A stretch of DNA of 22,644 nt from a virus. Location of the stretch: IMG/VR virus record IMGVR_UViG_3300044825_000162, positions 1 to 22,644 of that record; one strand, given 5' to 3'. Of this stretch, positions 5,429-12,668 are shown in pieces. The translations under genes were made by a program, and so were the position numbers. The notes under the pieces are model-generated. The model was not told the origin of the DNA, searched no databases, and worked only from the letters and a program-made list of their open reading frames with translations. The number at the start of each line of letters is the position of its first letter. Positions within the stretch are counted from its first letter, which is position 1.

Positions 5429-7033
5429 GTGGAACTAAATGAACTGGTTCAGGAACGCGAATGGCGTTTATGTCGTGGTCCGTCTGAACCAACAGTAGAA
5501 GATTTGTTGGATGCGTTCACACATTTCTGTGTGAACTATTGGGCAATTAAACATCCTGAGCGTGGACGAATCATGTTTGATATGCGTGAAGCCCAACGCG
5601 AAACTGTCCGCGCATGGCTAGAGAACCGCTATAGTGTTGTCCTCAAGGCACGCCAGATTGGGTTCTCCACTCTGGCGGCGGCATATGCTTTCTGGCTAGT
5701 GTTTTTTCAATCGGACCGGTTTGTGATTATGCTCAGTCGTACTGAGCGTGAGGCTATGAAGTTGCTTCAGAAATCTAAGTATGGTTATCGGTGGTTGCCG
5801 TCTTGGATGCGGGACCGTGGCCCGCGATTGTTGACGGACCATCAGTTGAAGATGGTGTTTGATAATGAGTCGGCTATTGAGTCGTTGCCGTCATCGAATG
5901 ACCCTGCTCGTGGCGAATCGGTGTATTTGGTGATTGTTGACGAGATGGCGTTCTTGCCGAATCCTGACGAGGCTTGGGCATCTATTGAACCGATTGCCGA
6001 TGTCGGTGGACGGGTTATTTGTTTGTCCACGGCAAACGGTTCAGGAAACTTTTTTCATAAACTATGGGTAGGTTCCCAAACTGGGACCAACCTATTTAGG
6101 GGTATCTTTTGGGCTTGGGATGCGGGCGACCGCAACCAAGATTGGTATGAGGTAAAAAAGAAATCGTTACCTGATTGGCAGTTACATCAGGAATATCCAC
6201 GCTCCCCCGAGGAAGCGTTTATCAAGTCAGGTAATCCTGTTTTTGATTTGGATATTATTTCTGGCCTTCAGTCCATTGACCCCACTTGTGGTGCTTTGGT
6301 CGTGGACAGTGCGTCGGGTGAATCTAATTTTAAGCAGTATGCTGATGGTCCTTTGCGTGTGTGGGAGTTCCCCGAGCAGGGGGAAACCTATGTGGTGGGG
6401 GCTGATGTGGCTGAAGGTTTGGCTCATGGTGACTATAGTTCTGCTCATGTGATTGATGCTAGAACTGGTGCTGTGGTGGCTCATTGGCATGGGCGCATTG
6501 AACCTGATTTGTTTGGGGAAATGTTGGCTGAGTTGGGTTGGATGTACAATTCGGCGCTAGTGGGTGTGGAGAATAACAACCACGGTCTGACAACCCTCAA
6601 GGCTTTACAGCGGTATGGCTATAAGAATATTTATCGTCAGCGCCGTTTGGCTCAGGCGCGGCCTGTGCCGACTGAGATTTTGGGGTGGCGTACTACGGCT
6701 TCTTCTAAGCCGTTGATGATTGACGAGTTGTCTGCGGCTATTCGGCAGACTGAGTTGGATATTTGTTGTGAGCACACAATTGGGGAACTTAGGACTTTTG
6801 TTCGCAAGGAGAATGGCAAGATGACCGGGTCGCCACACGACGACCGAGTTATCTCCTTGGCTATCGCTAACCAGATGCTGAAGTTTGTTTGGCTACCAGA
6901 ATATTATGTTGGCGAGGTCATCCCAAGAAACACTTTGGCTTGGTGGGAACAGTTTATTATCCAGGATAAACCTCCCCAGAATCAGCCGATTGGGGCATAT
7001 AATGTCCGACATGGTGCCGGTATCACCCGCTAG
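5429..7033 (+). CDS. terL: Terminase large subunit (ATPase/nuclease)
   Basis: Packaging motor protein, 534 aa. The ATPase domain shows a Walker A-like KARQIGFST (residues 73-81), Walker B VYLVIVDEMAF (165-175, with D171/E172 catalytic) and a CLSTAN coupling motif (198-203). The C-terminal RNase H-like nuclease shows GADVAEG (D326), GVENNNHG (E381) and SPHDDRVIS (D471/D472), the expected acidic triad. All key residues are present, so the enzyme should be active. It uses a GTG start four bases after the preceding stop. It would dock on the portal (7654-9453), cut concatemeric DNA and translocate it into the prohead. Confidence 0.95.
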   Translation: MELNELVQEREWRLCRGPSEPTVEDLLDAFTHFCVNYWAIKHPERGRIMFDMREAQRETVRAWLENRYSVVLKARQIGFSTLAAAYAFWLVFFQSDRFVIMLSRTEREAMKLLQKSKYGYRWLPSWMRDRGPRLLTDHQLKMVFDNESAIESLPSSNDPARGESVYLVIVDEMAFLPNPDEAWASIEPIADVGGRVICLSTANGSGNFFHKLWVGSQTGTNLFRGIFWAWDAGDRNQDWYEVKKKSLPDWQLHQEYPRSPEEAFIKSGNPVFDLDIISGLQSIDPTCGALVVDSASGESNFKQYADGPLRVWEFPEQGETYVVGADVAEGLAHGDYSSAHVIDARTGAVVAHWHGRIEPDLFGEMLAELGWMYNSALVGVENNNHGLTTLKALQRYGYKNIYRQRRLAQARPVPTEILGWRTTASSKPLMIDELSAAIRQTELDICCEHTIGELRTFVRKENGKMTGSPHDDRVISLAIANQMLKFVWLPEYYVGEVIPRNTLAWWEQFIIQDKPPQNQPIGAYNVRHGAGITR

Positions 7034-7053
7034 CGAACGGAAACCCTATTGGT

Positions 7054-7284
7054 ATGAACAATATTGCGTGCGAATCCTGCGGTCAATCTTTCGAATTCGA
7101 TGAGGAACTTCCTCGTCGTGGTGCCGTATGTTTCCGATGCCACATCCGAGGCATCAGTATTGGTTTCACCTACGGTAAGCAGGACTTTCATGGGCCGACG
7201 ATTAACGAGCGTCGGCGTCAGCAGGAACAGCAAGCCACGGATGCTGGCATCAAGGCCGAACCTGTCGGGAATCGTTGGGTGTAA
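7054..7284 (+). CDS. Zinc-ribbon protein between terL and portal (76 aa)
   Basis: Cys 6/9 and 26/29 form CxxC-x16-CxxC, a zinc-ribbon. The segment FTYGKQDFHGPTINERRRQQ follows, and the C-terminal half is charged and probably helical. Similar small proteins occur next to terminase genes in environmental phages, to my recollection, and have no established function. Location suggests a link with packaging, but that is inference. There is only a weak GGAAA ahead of the ATG. Confidence 0.75.
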   Translation: MNNIACESCGQSFEFDEELPRRGAVCFRCHIRGISIGFTYGKQDFHGPTINERRRQQEQQATDAGIKAEPVGNRWV

Positions 7285-7290
7285 TACGCT

Positions 7291-7482
7291 ATGTGGTGGG
7301 TTCCGATTGTTGTCGCTTTGATTGGTGGGCCGCTAATGTGGGGGCTAAGCAGATTCGACAAACGGAATACCATCCAGCATGCCGAAAACCAGAAGGTTCT
7401 TCTAAGGATTGAATCCAAAGTTGACCATATTGATAACCGTCTTGATGACCATATTGATTACCATTTGAAAGAGGGACTGTGA
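7291..7482 (+). CDS. Membrane miniprotein with coiled-coil tail (63 aa)
   Basis: One hydrophobic segment at the extreme N-terminus (MWWVPIVVALIGGPLMWGL) is followed by a charged heptad-like tail (IESKVDHIDNRLDDHIDYHL). This is the layout of small phage lysis-cassette accessory proteins: a single transmembrane anchor and a soluble coiled-coil. It precedes the holin-like gene and overlaps it at the GTGA junction, so a helper, antiholin or spanin-like role is plausible but unproven. No lipobox is seen. No clear Shine-Dalgarno is present. Confidence 0.7.
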   Translation: MWWVPIVVALIGGPLMWGLSRFDKRNTIQHAENQKVLLRIESKVDHIDNRLDDHIDYHLKEGL

Positions 7483-7670
7483 CTTATAAGGAAGCGTTGA
7501 AGCGTGGCATCGCCACTTTTGTGGCGGGCGCAACAGCATCCCCCATCAGTGCCGCCATACTAGACATCTCATTCTTCAAGGCCGCTGGAGCCGCTGGCGT
7601 TATCGCGGTATGGAACTGGCTGGCTCGGGTCGCCCAGGCATGGAAGGAAGATGATGGCTCGTCCCTCTAA
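7479..7670 (+). CDS. Putative r1t-like holin (63 aa)
   Basis: There are two short hydrophobic stretches (GIATFVAGATASPISAAIL, about residues 10-28, and AAGAAGVIAVWNWLARVA, about 36-53), a short charged N-terminus and a charged C-terminal tail (AWKEDDGSSL). The '(I/L)SFFKAAGAAGVIAVWNWL' part resembles the second helix of r1t-type holins common in phages of Gram-positive bacteria, which form holes in the membrane to release endolysin. The GTG start is preceded by GAGGG and overlaps the upstream stop. The 3' end overlaps the portal gene start. No endolysin is in the window, so the holin call rests on topology. Confidence 0.6.
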   Translation: MTYKEALKRGIATFVAGATASPISAAILDISFFKAAGAAGVIAVWNWLARVAQAWKEDDGSSL

Positions 7671-9453
7671 CTCGGACTATTTGGCGCGATATCGCAAGAA
7701 GATTAACGCCACCAAAAAGTGGCGCAAAGAAGAATCTTTCGATGACACATGGCGTCGTCTTATTGACCTATATAAGGGTCGGCATTACGAATATTTCACC
7801 AACGAGGACCGCATCTTGGTGAACATGGCATTCTCCACTATTAATGTTATTTATCCTTCTATTTCGGTGAACTACCCGAAAATTACGGTTAATGCTATTA
7901 ATCCCGAGAATGCCGCTAATGCTACTATTGCTGAAGCCGTAGTTAACTATTGGTGGCGTAACCGCAACATTAAAGACCAGTTCCGTACAGCCGTCAAAGA
8001 CTTCCTGATTGTCGGCCACGGCTGGTTGAAGGTCGGCTACAGGTATGTTGAAGAAGAACGCATCGGCCAAGACGAAGATGTGTCCGACCCGAATGTTCCC
8101 GAAAATGTAGCATCCACAACCTACAATGTTCTTGAGGATGCCCCGTTCGTTGAACGGGTATCCCCATTCGATGTGTTCGTTGACCCGGACGCAACCAGCA
8201 TGGACAACATCAAATGGATTGCTCACCGTGTACGCCGCCCAATCCGCGACATCAAGACCGACAAGCGCTACAACCGCTCTGTCCGCGAAGATATTGCCCC
8301 CGTCAGTTTCTCCCGTTACACATCGGATGAGCCTGCCCACCGTAAAGTCCACGACAAAGAAGAGGGCTATGCGGATGTGTATGAGTTTTACGATTTGCGG
8401 AACCAGACCGTCAGCGTGTTCGCAGAATCTGCTGACGGATTCCTAATTAAGCCAACCAGAATGCCGTATGCTTTCGGCCATCCGTTTGTGATGATTCGAA
8501 ACTATGATGTGCCGGACAACTTCTATCCGATTGGTGACCTTGAGGCTATTGAGCCGCTACAGCGTGAACTGAATGCTACTCGTACCCAGATGATGAACCA
8601 TCGTAAGCGGTATGCCCGTAAGTATTTGTTCCGTGAGTCGGCTCTTGATTCTAATGGTCGTGCGGCCATGGAGTCAGATGAGGATAATGTGATGGTGCCC
8701 GTGACGGGCGACACACCCCTTGGGGATGTTGTCGCACCGTTCCCCGCATTGATTAACCCACCCGAATTCTACAACCAGTCCAACCAAATCGAACAGGACA
8801 TCAACCTGATTTCAGGTGTATCGGAATTCATGCGTGGGTCCATGTCCGAAATCCGTCGCACCGCGACAGAAGTCGGACTTGTCCAAGATGCCGCCAATGC
8901 GCGTACAGCCGACAAACTTGCCACCATTGAGAACGCTATTGGGCAAGTTGGTCGCCGTCTATTGAAACTGACTCAGCAGTTCTTGACGGGCGAAGCAGTC
9001 GCGCGCATTATGGGACGGGATGGCGAACCGATTTGGATTCGCTACGACCGTGACTATATTGCTGGAGATTTCGATTTTGATGTGGTGGGTGGCTCTACCC
9101 GCCCCCACAACGAATCATTCCAGCGTGCCCAAACAGCCGAAATGATTCAGGCCCTGGCACCGTTTGCTGGTGCTGGGGTAATTGATATGACCAAGTTTGC
9201 GGCCTATGTGCTTCAGGTTGGTTTTGGTATCAAGAACCCTGAAGCCTTTGTTGTTAGCCCCGAACCGCCTGCACCTGAGCAGATGCCTGGCGGTGGGGCA
9301 CCGCAGATGATTGGTCCGCCCGGCCAGCCCATGCCTCCTGAGGCTGGTGCGGGCGGCCTTGATGTAGCCAGTTTACCTCCTGAAATTCTTCAGGCTTTGC
9401 TGGCACAGGGTGGCGGTCCTGCCCCGCAGGAGATGCCACCACCTGGTCTTTAG
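7654..9453 (+). CDS. Portal protein
   Basis: About 599 aa, the size of phage portals. The N-terminal region has WRRLIDLYKGRHYEYFTNEDRI..N.AFSTINVIYPSI, followed by FLIVGHGWLKVGY and DPDATSMDNIKWI. A long acidic and aromatic core (residues about 230-480) includes FYPIGDLEAIEPLQRELNATRTQMMNHRKRY and MRGSMSEIRRTATEVG, typical of the portal stem and clip. The last 60 residues are Pro/Gly/Met-rich and probably flexible. Twelve copies would form the DNA gate at one capsid vertex, contacting TerL, scaffold and adaptor. Two ATGs are adjacent (7651 and 7654). The AAGGA at 7644-7648 is better spaced for the second. Confidence 0.9.
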   Translation: MARPSNSDYLARYRKKINATKKWRKEESFDDTWRRLIDLYKGRHYEYFTNEDRILVNMAFSTINVIYPSISVNYPKITVNAINPENAANATIAEAVVNYWWRNRNIKDQFRTAVKDFLIVGHGWLKVGYRYVEEERIGQDEDVSDPNVPENVASTTYNVLEDAPFVERVSPFDVFVDPDATSMDNIKWIAHRVRRPIRDIKTDKRYNRSVREDIAPVSFSRYTSDEPAHRKVHDKEEGYADVYEFYDLRNQTVSVFAESADGFLIKPTRMPYAFGHPFVMIRNYDVPDNFYPIGDLEAIEPLQRELNATRTQMMNHRKRYARKYLFRESALDSNGRAAMESDEDNVMVPVTGDTPLGDVVAPFPALINPPEFYNQSNQIEQDINLISGVSEFMRGSMSEIRRTATEVGLVQDAANARTADKLATIENAIGQVGRRLLKLTQQFLTGEAVARIMGRDGEPIWIRYDRDYIAGDFDFDVVGGSTRPHNESFQRAQTAEMIQALAPFAGAGVIDMTKFAAYVLQVGFGIKNPEAFVVSPEPPAPEQMPGGGAPQMIGPPGQPMPPEAGAGGLDVASLPPEILQALLAQGGGPAPQEMPPPGL

Positions 9454-9454
9454 C

Positions 9455-9475
9455 GAACGCTAGGACTACTAGTAG
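9455..9475 (+). promoter_or_regulatory. Shared intergenic element, partial copy 3
   Basis: GAACG is followed after ten bases by TAGTAG, the same arrangement and offset (15) as copy 1. Here it is embedded in the palindrome CTACTAGTAG (9466-9475). It lies in the 58-base gap between portal and scaffold genes, 42 bases before the GTG start, so the distance to the start differs from the other two copies. Confidence 0.35.
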
Positions 9476-9511
9476 AGCAACCGTTATGGACTCTCATATC
9501 TAGGAGATATT

Positions 9512-10300
9512 GTGGAACAATTTAATGCTGAAGTATCGGCCCCCGATTCGGGACAAGTTGATACTCCGGAAGTTGGGACCCCCGCTTCGTCGGAGGCACC
9601 CAGTTACGATTATGTTGACCTGGATGGCGTTGGCGATAAATATGTCAAAGTCAAGGTTGACGGAACGGAACTGGATGTTCCCCTGAAGGAAGCGTTGTCT
9701 GGCTACCAGCGTCAAGCGGATTATACCCGCAAGACGCAGGAGTTGGCTTCCCAGCGAGAAAACCTACAGCGTGCGGCAACTATTGCTGAAGCACTTGAGC
9801 GTGACCCTCTGGCAACTTTGGATGTTTTGGGGCGGTATTATGGAGCGAACCAGCCGTTCGCCAACCAGCAGGCCGTTCCTCAGGAACCGGAGTTTACTGA
9901 CCCGTTGGAACGCCAGGTGTGGGAGTTGAATCAGAAGATTGCTTCTTTTGAACAACTCCAGGCTCAGCAGGAGTTGGAGCGCGAAGTGTCACGGCTACAG
10001 TCTCAATACCCGGACTTTAACCCTGTGGAGGTTATTAGCACCGCCCTCCAGGCGGGCACCGACAACTTGGAAGCGGTCTATAAGCAGATGGCTTACGACA
10101 AGTTGGTGCGAGAAGTTCAGACTTATCGTCAGGCTTCTCAGGTAATTACTGACCAGAACAAGTCTATTGAGGAAGCGAAACGCCAAGCGGCTTTTGTTGC
10201 TGGCGGGGCTTCCGCTAATGGTGCGGGGACAGAACCTGTGGGGCGCATCTCTAGTGTTCAGGATGCTTGGCTTGCCGCCAAGCGTCAGGCTGGGATGTAA
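9512..10300 (+). CDS. Capsid scaffolding protein
   Basis: 262 aa, acidic and highly helical. It has an N-terminal Pro/Ser/Glu-rich unstructured part, then YVKVKVDGTELDVPLKEALSGYQRQADYTRKTQEL (residues about 44-80), the standard motif of phage scaffolds, followed by a Gln/Glu/Leu coiled-coil. The C-terminal end is basic (VQDAWLAAKRQAGM), as expected for the coat-binding helix. It lies directly before the coat gene. It would assemble with the coat protein into proheads and then leave. The GTG start has an AGGAG five bases upstream. Confidence 0.88.
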   Translation: MEQFNAEVSAPDSGQVDTPEVGTPASSEAPSYDYVDLDGVGDKYVKVKVDGTELDVPLKEALSGYQRQADYTRKTQELASQRENLQRAATIAEALERDPLATLDVLGRYYGANQPFANQQAVPQEPEFTDPLERQVWELNQKIASFEQLQAQQELEREVSRLQSQYPDFNPVEVISTALQAGTDNLEAVYKQMAYDKLVREVQTYRQASQVITDQNKSIEEAKRQAAFVAGGASANGAGTEPVGRISSVQDAWLAAKRQAGM

Positions 10301-10337
10301 ATAGTACCAACAACAATTTTCTAGTTAGGAGAATCCA

Positions 10338-11282
10338 ATGCCCGGAAACGCTAGTTTCGACGCACTTTTGTCAACGACGCTTGCGAATTATCGTGACCAG
10401 TTGACAGACAACATTTTCACTGCCCGTCCCCTTACCTACTTCCTTACTGACAAGGGTCGTATTCGTATGGTTGATGGCGGAACCAAGATTGTGGAGCCGC
10501 TGATTTACGGCACCAACTCCACTGTTTCGTCGTACTCGGGATATGACACCCTGAGCCTGACGGCACAGGAAGGTATCAGTGCCGCAGAGTTCGAATGGAA
10601 GCAGTACGCCGCTTCTATCGCTATCTCGGGTATTGAAGAAGCCAAGAACAACGGTGAGCAGGCTATCATTAACCTCCTTGAGGCCAAGATTATGCAGGCT
10701 GAGGAGTCCATGAAGGAAGGCTTCAACCAGATGTTCTTCGGTGACGGCACCGGTAACTCGGGCAAGAACTGGAACGGCCTTGGCAACATCGTTGAGTCGG
10801 GTAATACCGTTGGTGGAATCAACTCGGCAACGGGCCAGGGTAACGACTGGTGGCGTGCATACGAGGAGAACACCGCTGGTGCTCTTACTCTTGCTCAGAT
10901 GGCTACGGCATACAACTCGGTGTCGGTTGGTAATGACCACCCCGACATGGTGCTGACCACCCAGACCCTGTACGAGAAGTACGAGTCGTTGCTCCAGCCG
11001 CAGTTGCGGTACACCGACACCAAGACGGCTGACGCTGGATTCCAGAACCTGCTTTTCAAGGCCGCCCCGGTGACCTACGATGCACATTGCACTTCTGGCG
11101 TGGTTTACTTCCTGAATAGCAAGTACCTCACGCTGGTGGGTCACTCGGGCAAGTGGTTTGCCCAGACCGACTTTGTGCGTCCGGAGAACCTGGATGCCCG
11201 CTACGCACTGATTATGTGCTACGGCAACCTGACGGTTCGTAACCGCGCCAAGCAGGGCAAGTTGACGGCCAAGACGGCCTGA
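10338..11282 (+). CDS. Major capsid protein (HK97-fold, Gp13-like)
   Basis: 314 aa. Key segments are LLSTTLANYRDQLTDNIFTARPLTYFLTDKGRIRMVDGGTKIVEPL, then YSGYDTLSLTAQEGISAAEFEWKQYAASIAISGIEEAKN and AIINLLEAKIMQAEESM. These agree with the Gp13-like major capsid family, an HK97-fold coat protein (long spine helix and E-loop region). It follows scaffold and portal, as expected. Codons are strongly biased to C-ending forms (AAC, ATC, GGC, ACC), unlike most neighbours, consistent with very high expression. AGGAG lies six bases before the ATG. A strong terminator follows immediately. Confidence 0.93.
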   Translation: MPGNASFDALLSTTLANYRDQLTDNIFTARPLTYFLTDKGRIRMVDGGTKIVEPLIYGTNSTVSSYSGYDTLSLTAQEGISAAEFEWKQYAASIAISGIEEAKNNGEQAIINLLEAKIMQAEESMKEGFNQMFFGDGTGNSGKNWNGLGNIVESGNTVGGINSATGQGNDWWRAYEENTAGALTLAQMATAYNSVSVGNDHPDMVLTTQTLYEKYESLLQPQLRYTDTKTADAGFQNLLFKAAPVTYDAHCTSGVVYFLNSKYLTLVGHSGKWFAQTDFVRPENLDARYALIMCYGNLTVRNRAKQGKLTAKTA

Positions 11283-11293
11283 TAGCCCACAAG

Positions 11294-11340
11294 ATAACCC
11301 CCTCACTGGCGCAACATGCCGGTGGGGGGGTTATTTTTTT
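11294..11340 (+). terminator. Strong rho-independent terminator after capsid gene
   Basis: A 17-bp stem (11294-11310 pairs with 11318-11334, with only two G-T wobbles) with a seven-base loop and a CCCCC/GGGGG core is followed by a run of T residues (11334-11340). This is a textbook intrinsic terminator 12 bases after the capsid stop codon. It would define the end of the capsid transcript or cut read-through to downstream virion genes. Confidence 0.93.
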
Positions 11341-11342
11341 GT

Positions 11343-11369
11343 GAACGAATCACCCCTAGTAGGAGCCTA
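11343..11369 (+). promoter_or_regulatory. Shared intergenic element, copy 2
   Basis: This 27-base stretch just after the terminator contains GAACGAA and CCCCTAGTAG and aligns with 2245-2272 at 23 of 27 bases with one gap. TAGTAG begins exactly 28 bases before the next ATG in both places. The position right after a terminator fits a promoter or a conserved 5' leader for the downstream transcript. Confidence 0.5.
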
Positions 11370-11384
11370 ATTTAAGGAGACTTT

Positions 11385-11750
11385 ATGCCCGCCAAGAAGC
11401 AACCTACCGCGATGGATAGCACTACCCGCCAGGCGGTAGCCAAGCGTACCGGGATGAAGAAGTTGGGTGATTTCTACGCTGGCAAGGGTGCTGGGTCGGC
11501 TGACACTCAGGCCGCTCGTGGGGCATCACGCCGTGCGGCTACCTATAAGATGGCGGCCAGCGAAGGCTCCAAGCGTAAGTCACCTGCCAAGAAGTCTGAT
11601 ACTGGATTCGGTGTTTACGATTCGCTTCGTTTGCCTGGTGCCAAGAAGTCGGCATCTGGTGTTATCCGCGCCGCGGCTAAAGTCAATTTTAATTCTCGTC
11701 CGGCCAAGAGCAAGTCTGGTGGTTACGGCATGGGAGCGAAAAAGAAGTAA
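11385..11750 (+). CDS. Basic, histone-tail-like protein (121 aa)
   Basis: A Lys/Ala/Ser/Gly-rich polypeptide without membrane segments, beginning MPAKKQPTAMDSTTRQAVAK. The SPAKK motif (about residues 66-70) resembles the minor-groove-binding SPKK motif of histone H1 tails, and the end GGYGMGAKKK is like the tails of the leftward basic cassette. Composition suggests nucleic-acid binding or packaging with DNA. I know of similar uncharacterised genes next to capsid genes in environmental phages. It has a good AAGGAG five bases before the ATG and is the first gene after the capsid terminator. A minor capsid or decoration role is the alternative. Confidence 0.75.
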   Translation: MPAKKQPTAMDSTTRQAVAKRTGMKKLGDFYAGKGAGSADTQAARGASRRAATYKMAASEGSKRKSPAKKSDTGFGVYDSLRLPGAKKSASGVIRAAAKVNFNSRPAKSKSGGYGMGAKKK

Positions 11751-12010
11751 TGTCTACCCCCAAGGGAGCAGTCCCGGCATACGCACTACATGGGCGCCCC
11801 GCGGTTGAAGCGCGGTTGGCCCATATTGAAAACGCCAGAATTGCTTCAGCATCTGCCGAATATGTTGGCCGTGGACCTAAGTGTATTGCTAACGAGGACA
11901 CATGTGAAGGTGCTCGCGCTAAGGGCACGGAGTATTGTGTCGGCCATTTGCGTTCGGCCATGAAGAATAAGGAAGTTGTTAATGGCGCAGACACGACTAA
12001 CGAAGGCTAA
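11750..12010 (+). CDS. Small Cys/His protein, possible zinc knuckle (86 aa)
   Basis: A TAATG overlap couples it to the basic gene. Cys45, Cys52, Cys63 and His66 (KC-IANEDT-C-EGARAKGTEYCVGH) could bind one zinc ion. A 'C...AKGTEYCVGH' ending is seen in small phage proteins. The C-terminal 20 residues overlap the next gene. Function unknown. No enzymatic motif. Confidence 0.65.
   Translation: MSTPKGAVPAYALHGRPAVEARLAHIENARIASASAEYVGRGPKCIANEDTCEGARAKGTEYCVGHLRSAMKNKEVVNGADTTNEG
11969..11974 (+). promoter_or_regulatory. Shine-Dalgarno fixing the start at 11982
   Basis: AAGGAA sits seven bases before the ATG at 11982, favouring it over the nearby in-frame TTG at 11976. Confidence 0.6.
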
Positions 12011-12668
12011 TATTCTCCAAGCGGTTCGTGACATCACGGAACTGGATAGCACCGATATTTCGGATAGTTTGCTGACGCTATATTTGCGCGACGGCTATAA
12101 TCGGATTATTGATTTGGAACGGCGTTGGCCGTTCCTTGAAGTGTCGTTCACTTTGACAACCGTTGCCGACCAACAGTCGTACACCATTAACGATTTCACA
12201 ACCGATGATATCCGTGAAGTAATCAGTGTCGTTGACCCCAATAACATTCGGCTATCGTACATTGATTATGATGAAGCCGAAGCCCAGTTTCTGACGCCCG
12301 CCACTCCGGTTGGGCGTCCAACATTCTTCTCTTTCTGGGCTGACGAAATCCATTTCTTCCCTCAACCCTCGGAAGCATACGCCCTTTCTGTCCGCGCCTA
12401 TAGACATCCTGAGGATTGGGTGACGGCGGGGACAACGCCAGATGGCCCCGACTCTTTCGACCTGCCGTTGGTGTACTACATTGTTTCTCGCGTCTATCAG
12501 TCGCAAGAGGAAATTGGTGTTGCGAACGAATATGAGCGTTCGTTTGCTGACGCCATCAGTTTGGCTAGGCGCGACATTATGCGCCCCGAATCGTATGCCC
12601 CTGTTGTGTTTGCTGGCGGTAAAGGTATCCGCCGCTGGAAGGGGACGGACTGGGATAGCACGATATGA
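11982..12668 (+). CDS. Head-tail adaptor protein
   Basis: 228 aa, beginning MAQTRLTKANILQAVRDITE. The helical N-terminal part (LRDGYNRIIDLERRWPFLE) is followed by beta strands with a GRPTFFSFWADEIHFFPQPSEAYALSVRAYRHPEDW segment. That W.D.I.F.P.P....L.VR.YR.P pattern is typical of podovirus and siphovirus connector/adaptor proteins that sit below the portal ring. The last helices (DLPLVYYIVSRVYQSQEE, then RSFADAISLARRDI) match the four-helix core. It is followed by an overlapping nozzle-like gene, which agrees with a short-tailed phage. Confidence 0.8.
   Translation: MAQTRLTKANILQAVRDITELDSTDISDSLLTLYLRDGYNRIIDLERRWPFLEVSFTLTTVADQQSYTINDFTTDDIREVISVVDPNNIRLSYIDYDEAEAQFLTPATPVGRPTFFSFWADEIHFFPQPSEAYALSVRAYRHPEDWVTAGTTPDGPDSFDLPLVYYIVSRVYQSQEEIGVANEYERSFADAISLARRDIMRPESYAPVVFAGGKGIRRWKGTDWDSTI

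Noticed and set aside
10371-11306. 311-aa minus-strand ORF opposite the capsid gene
   Set aside because: It mirrors the capsid frame. Biased C-ending codons remove stops on the other strand. The product is Arg/His/Leu/Val-rich without domains.
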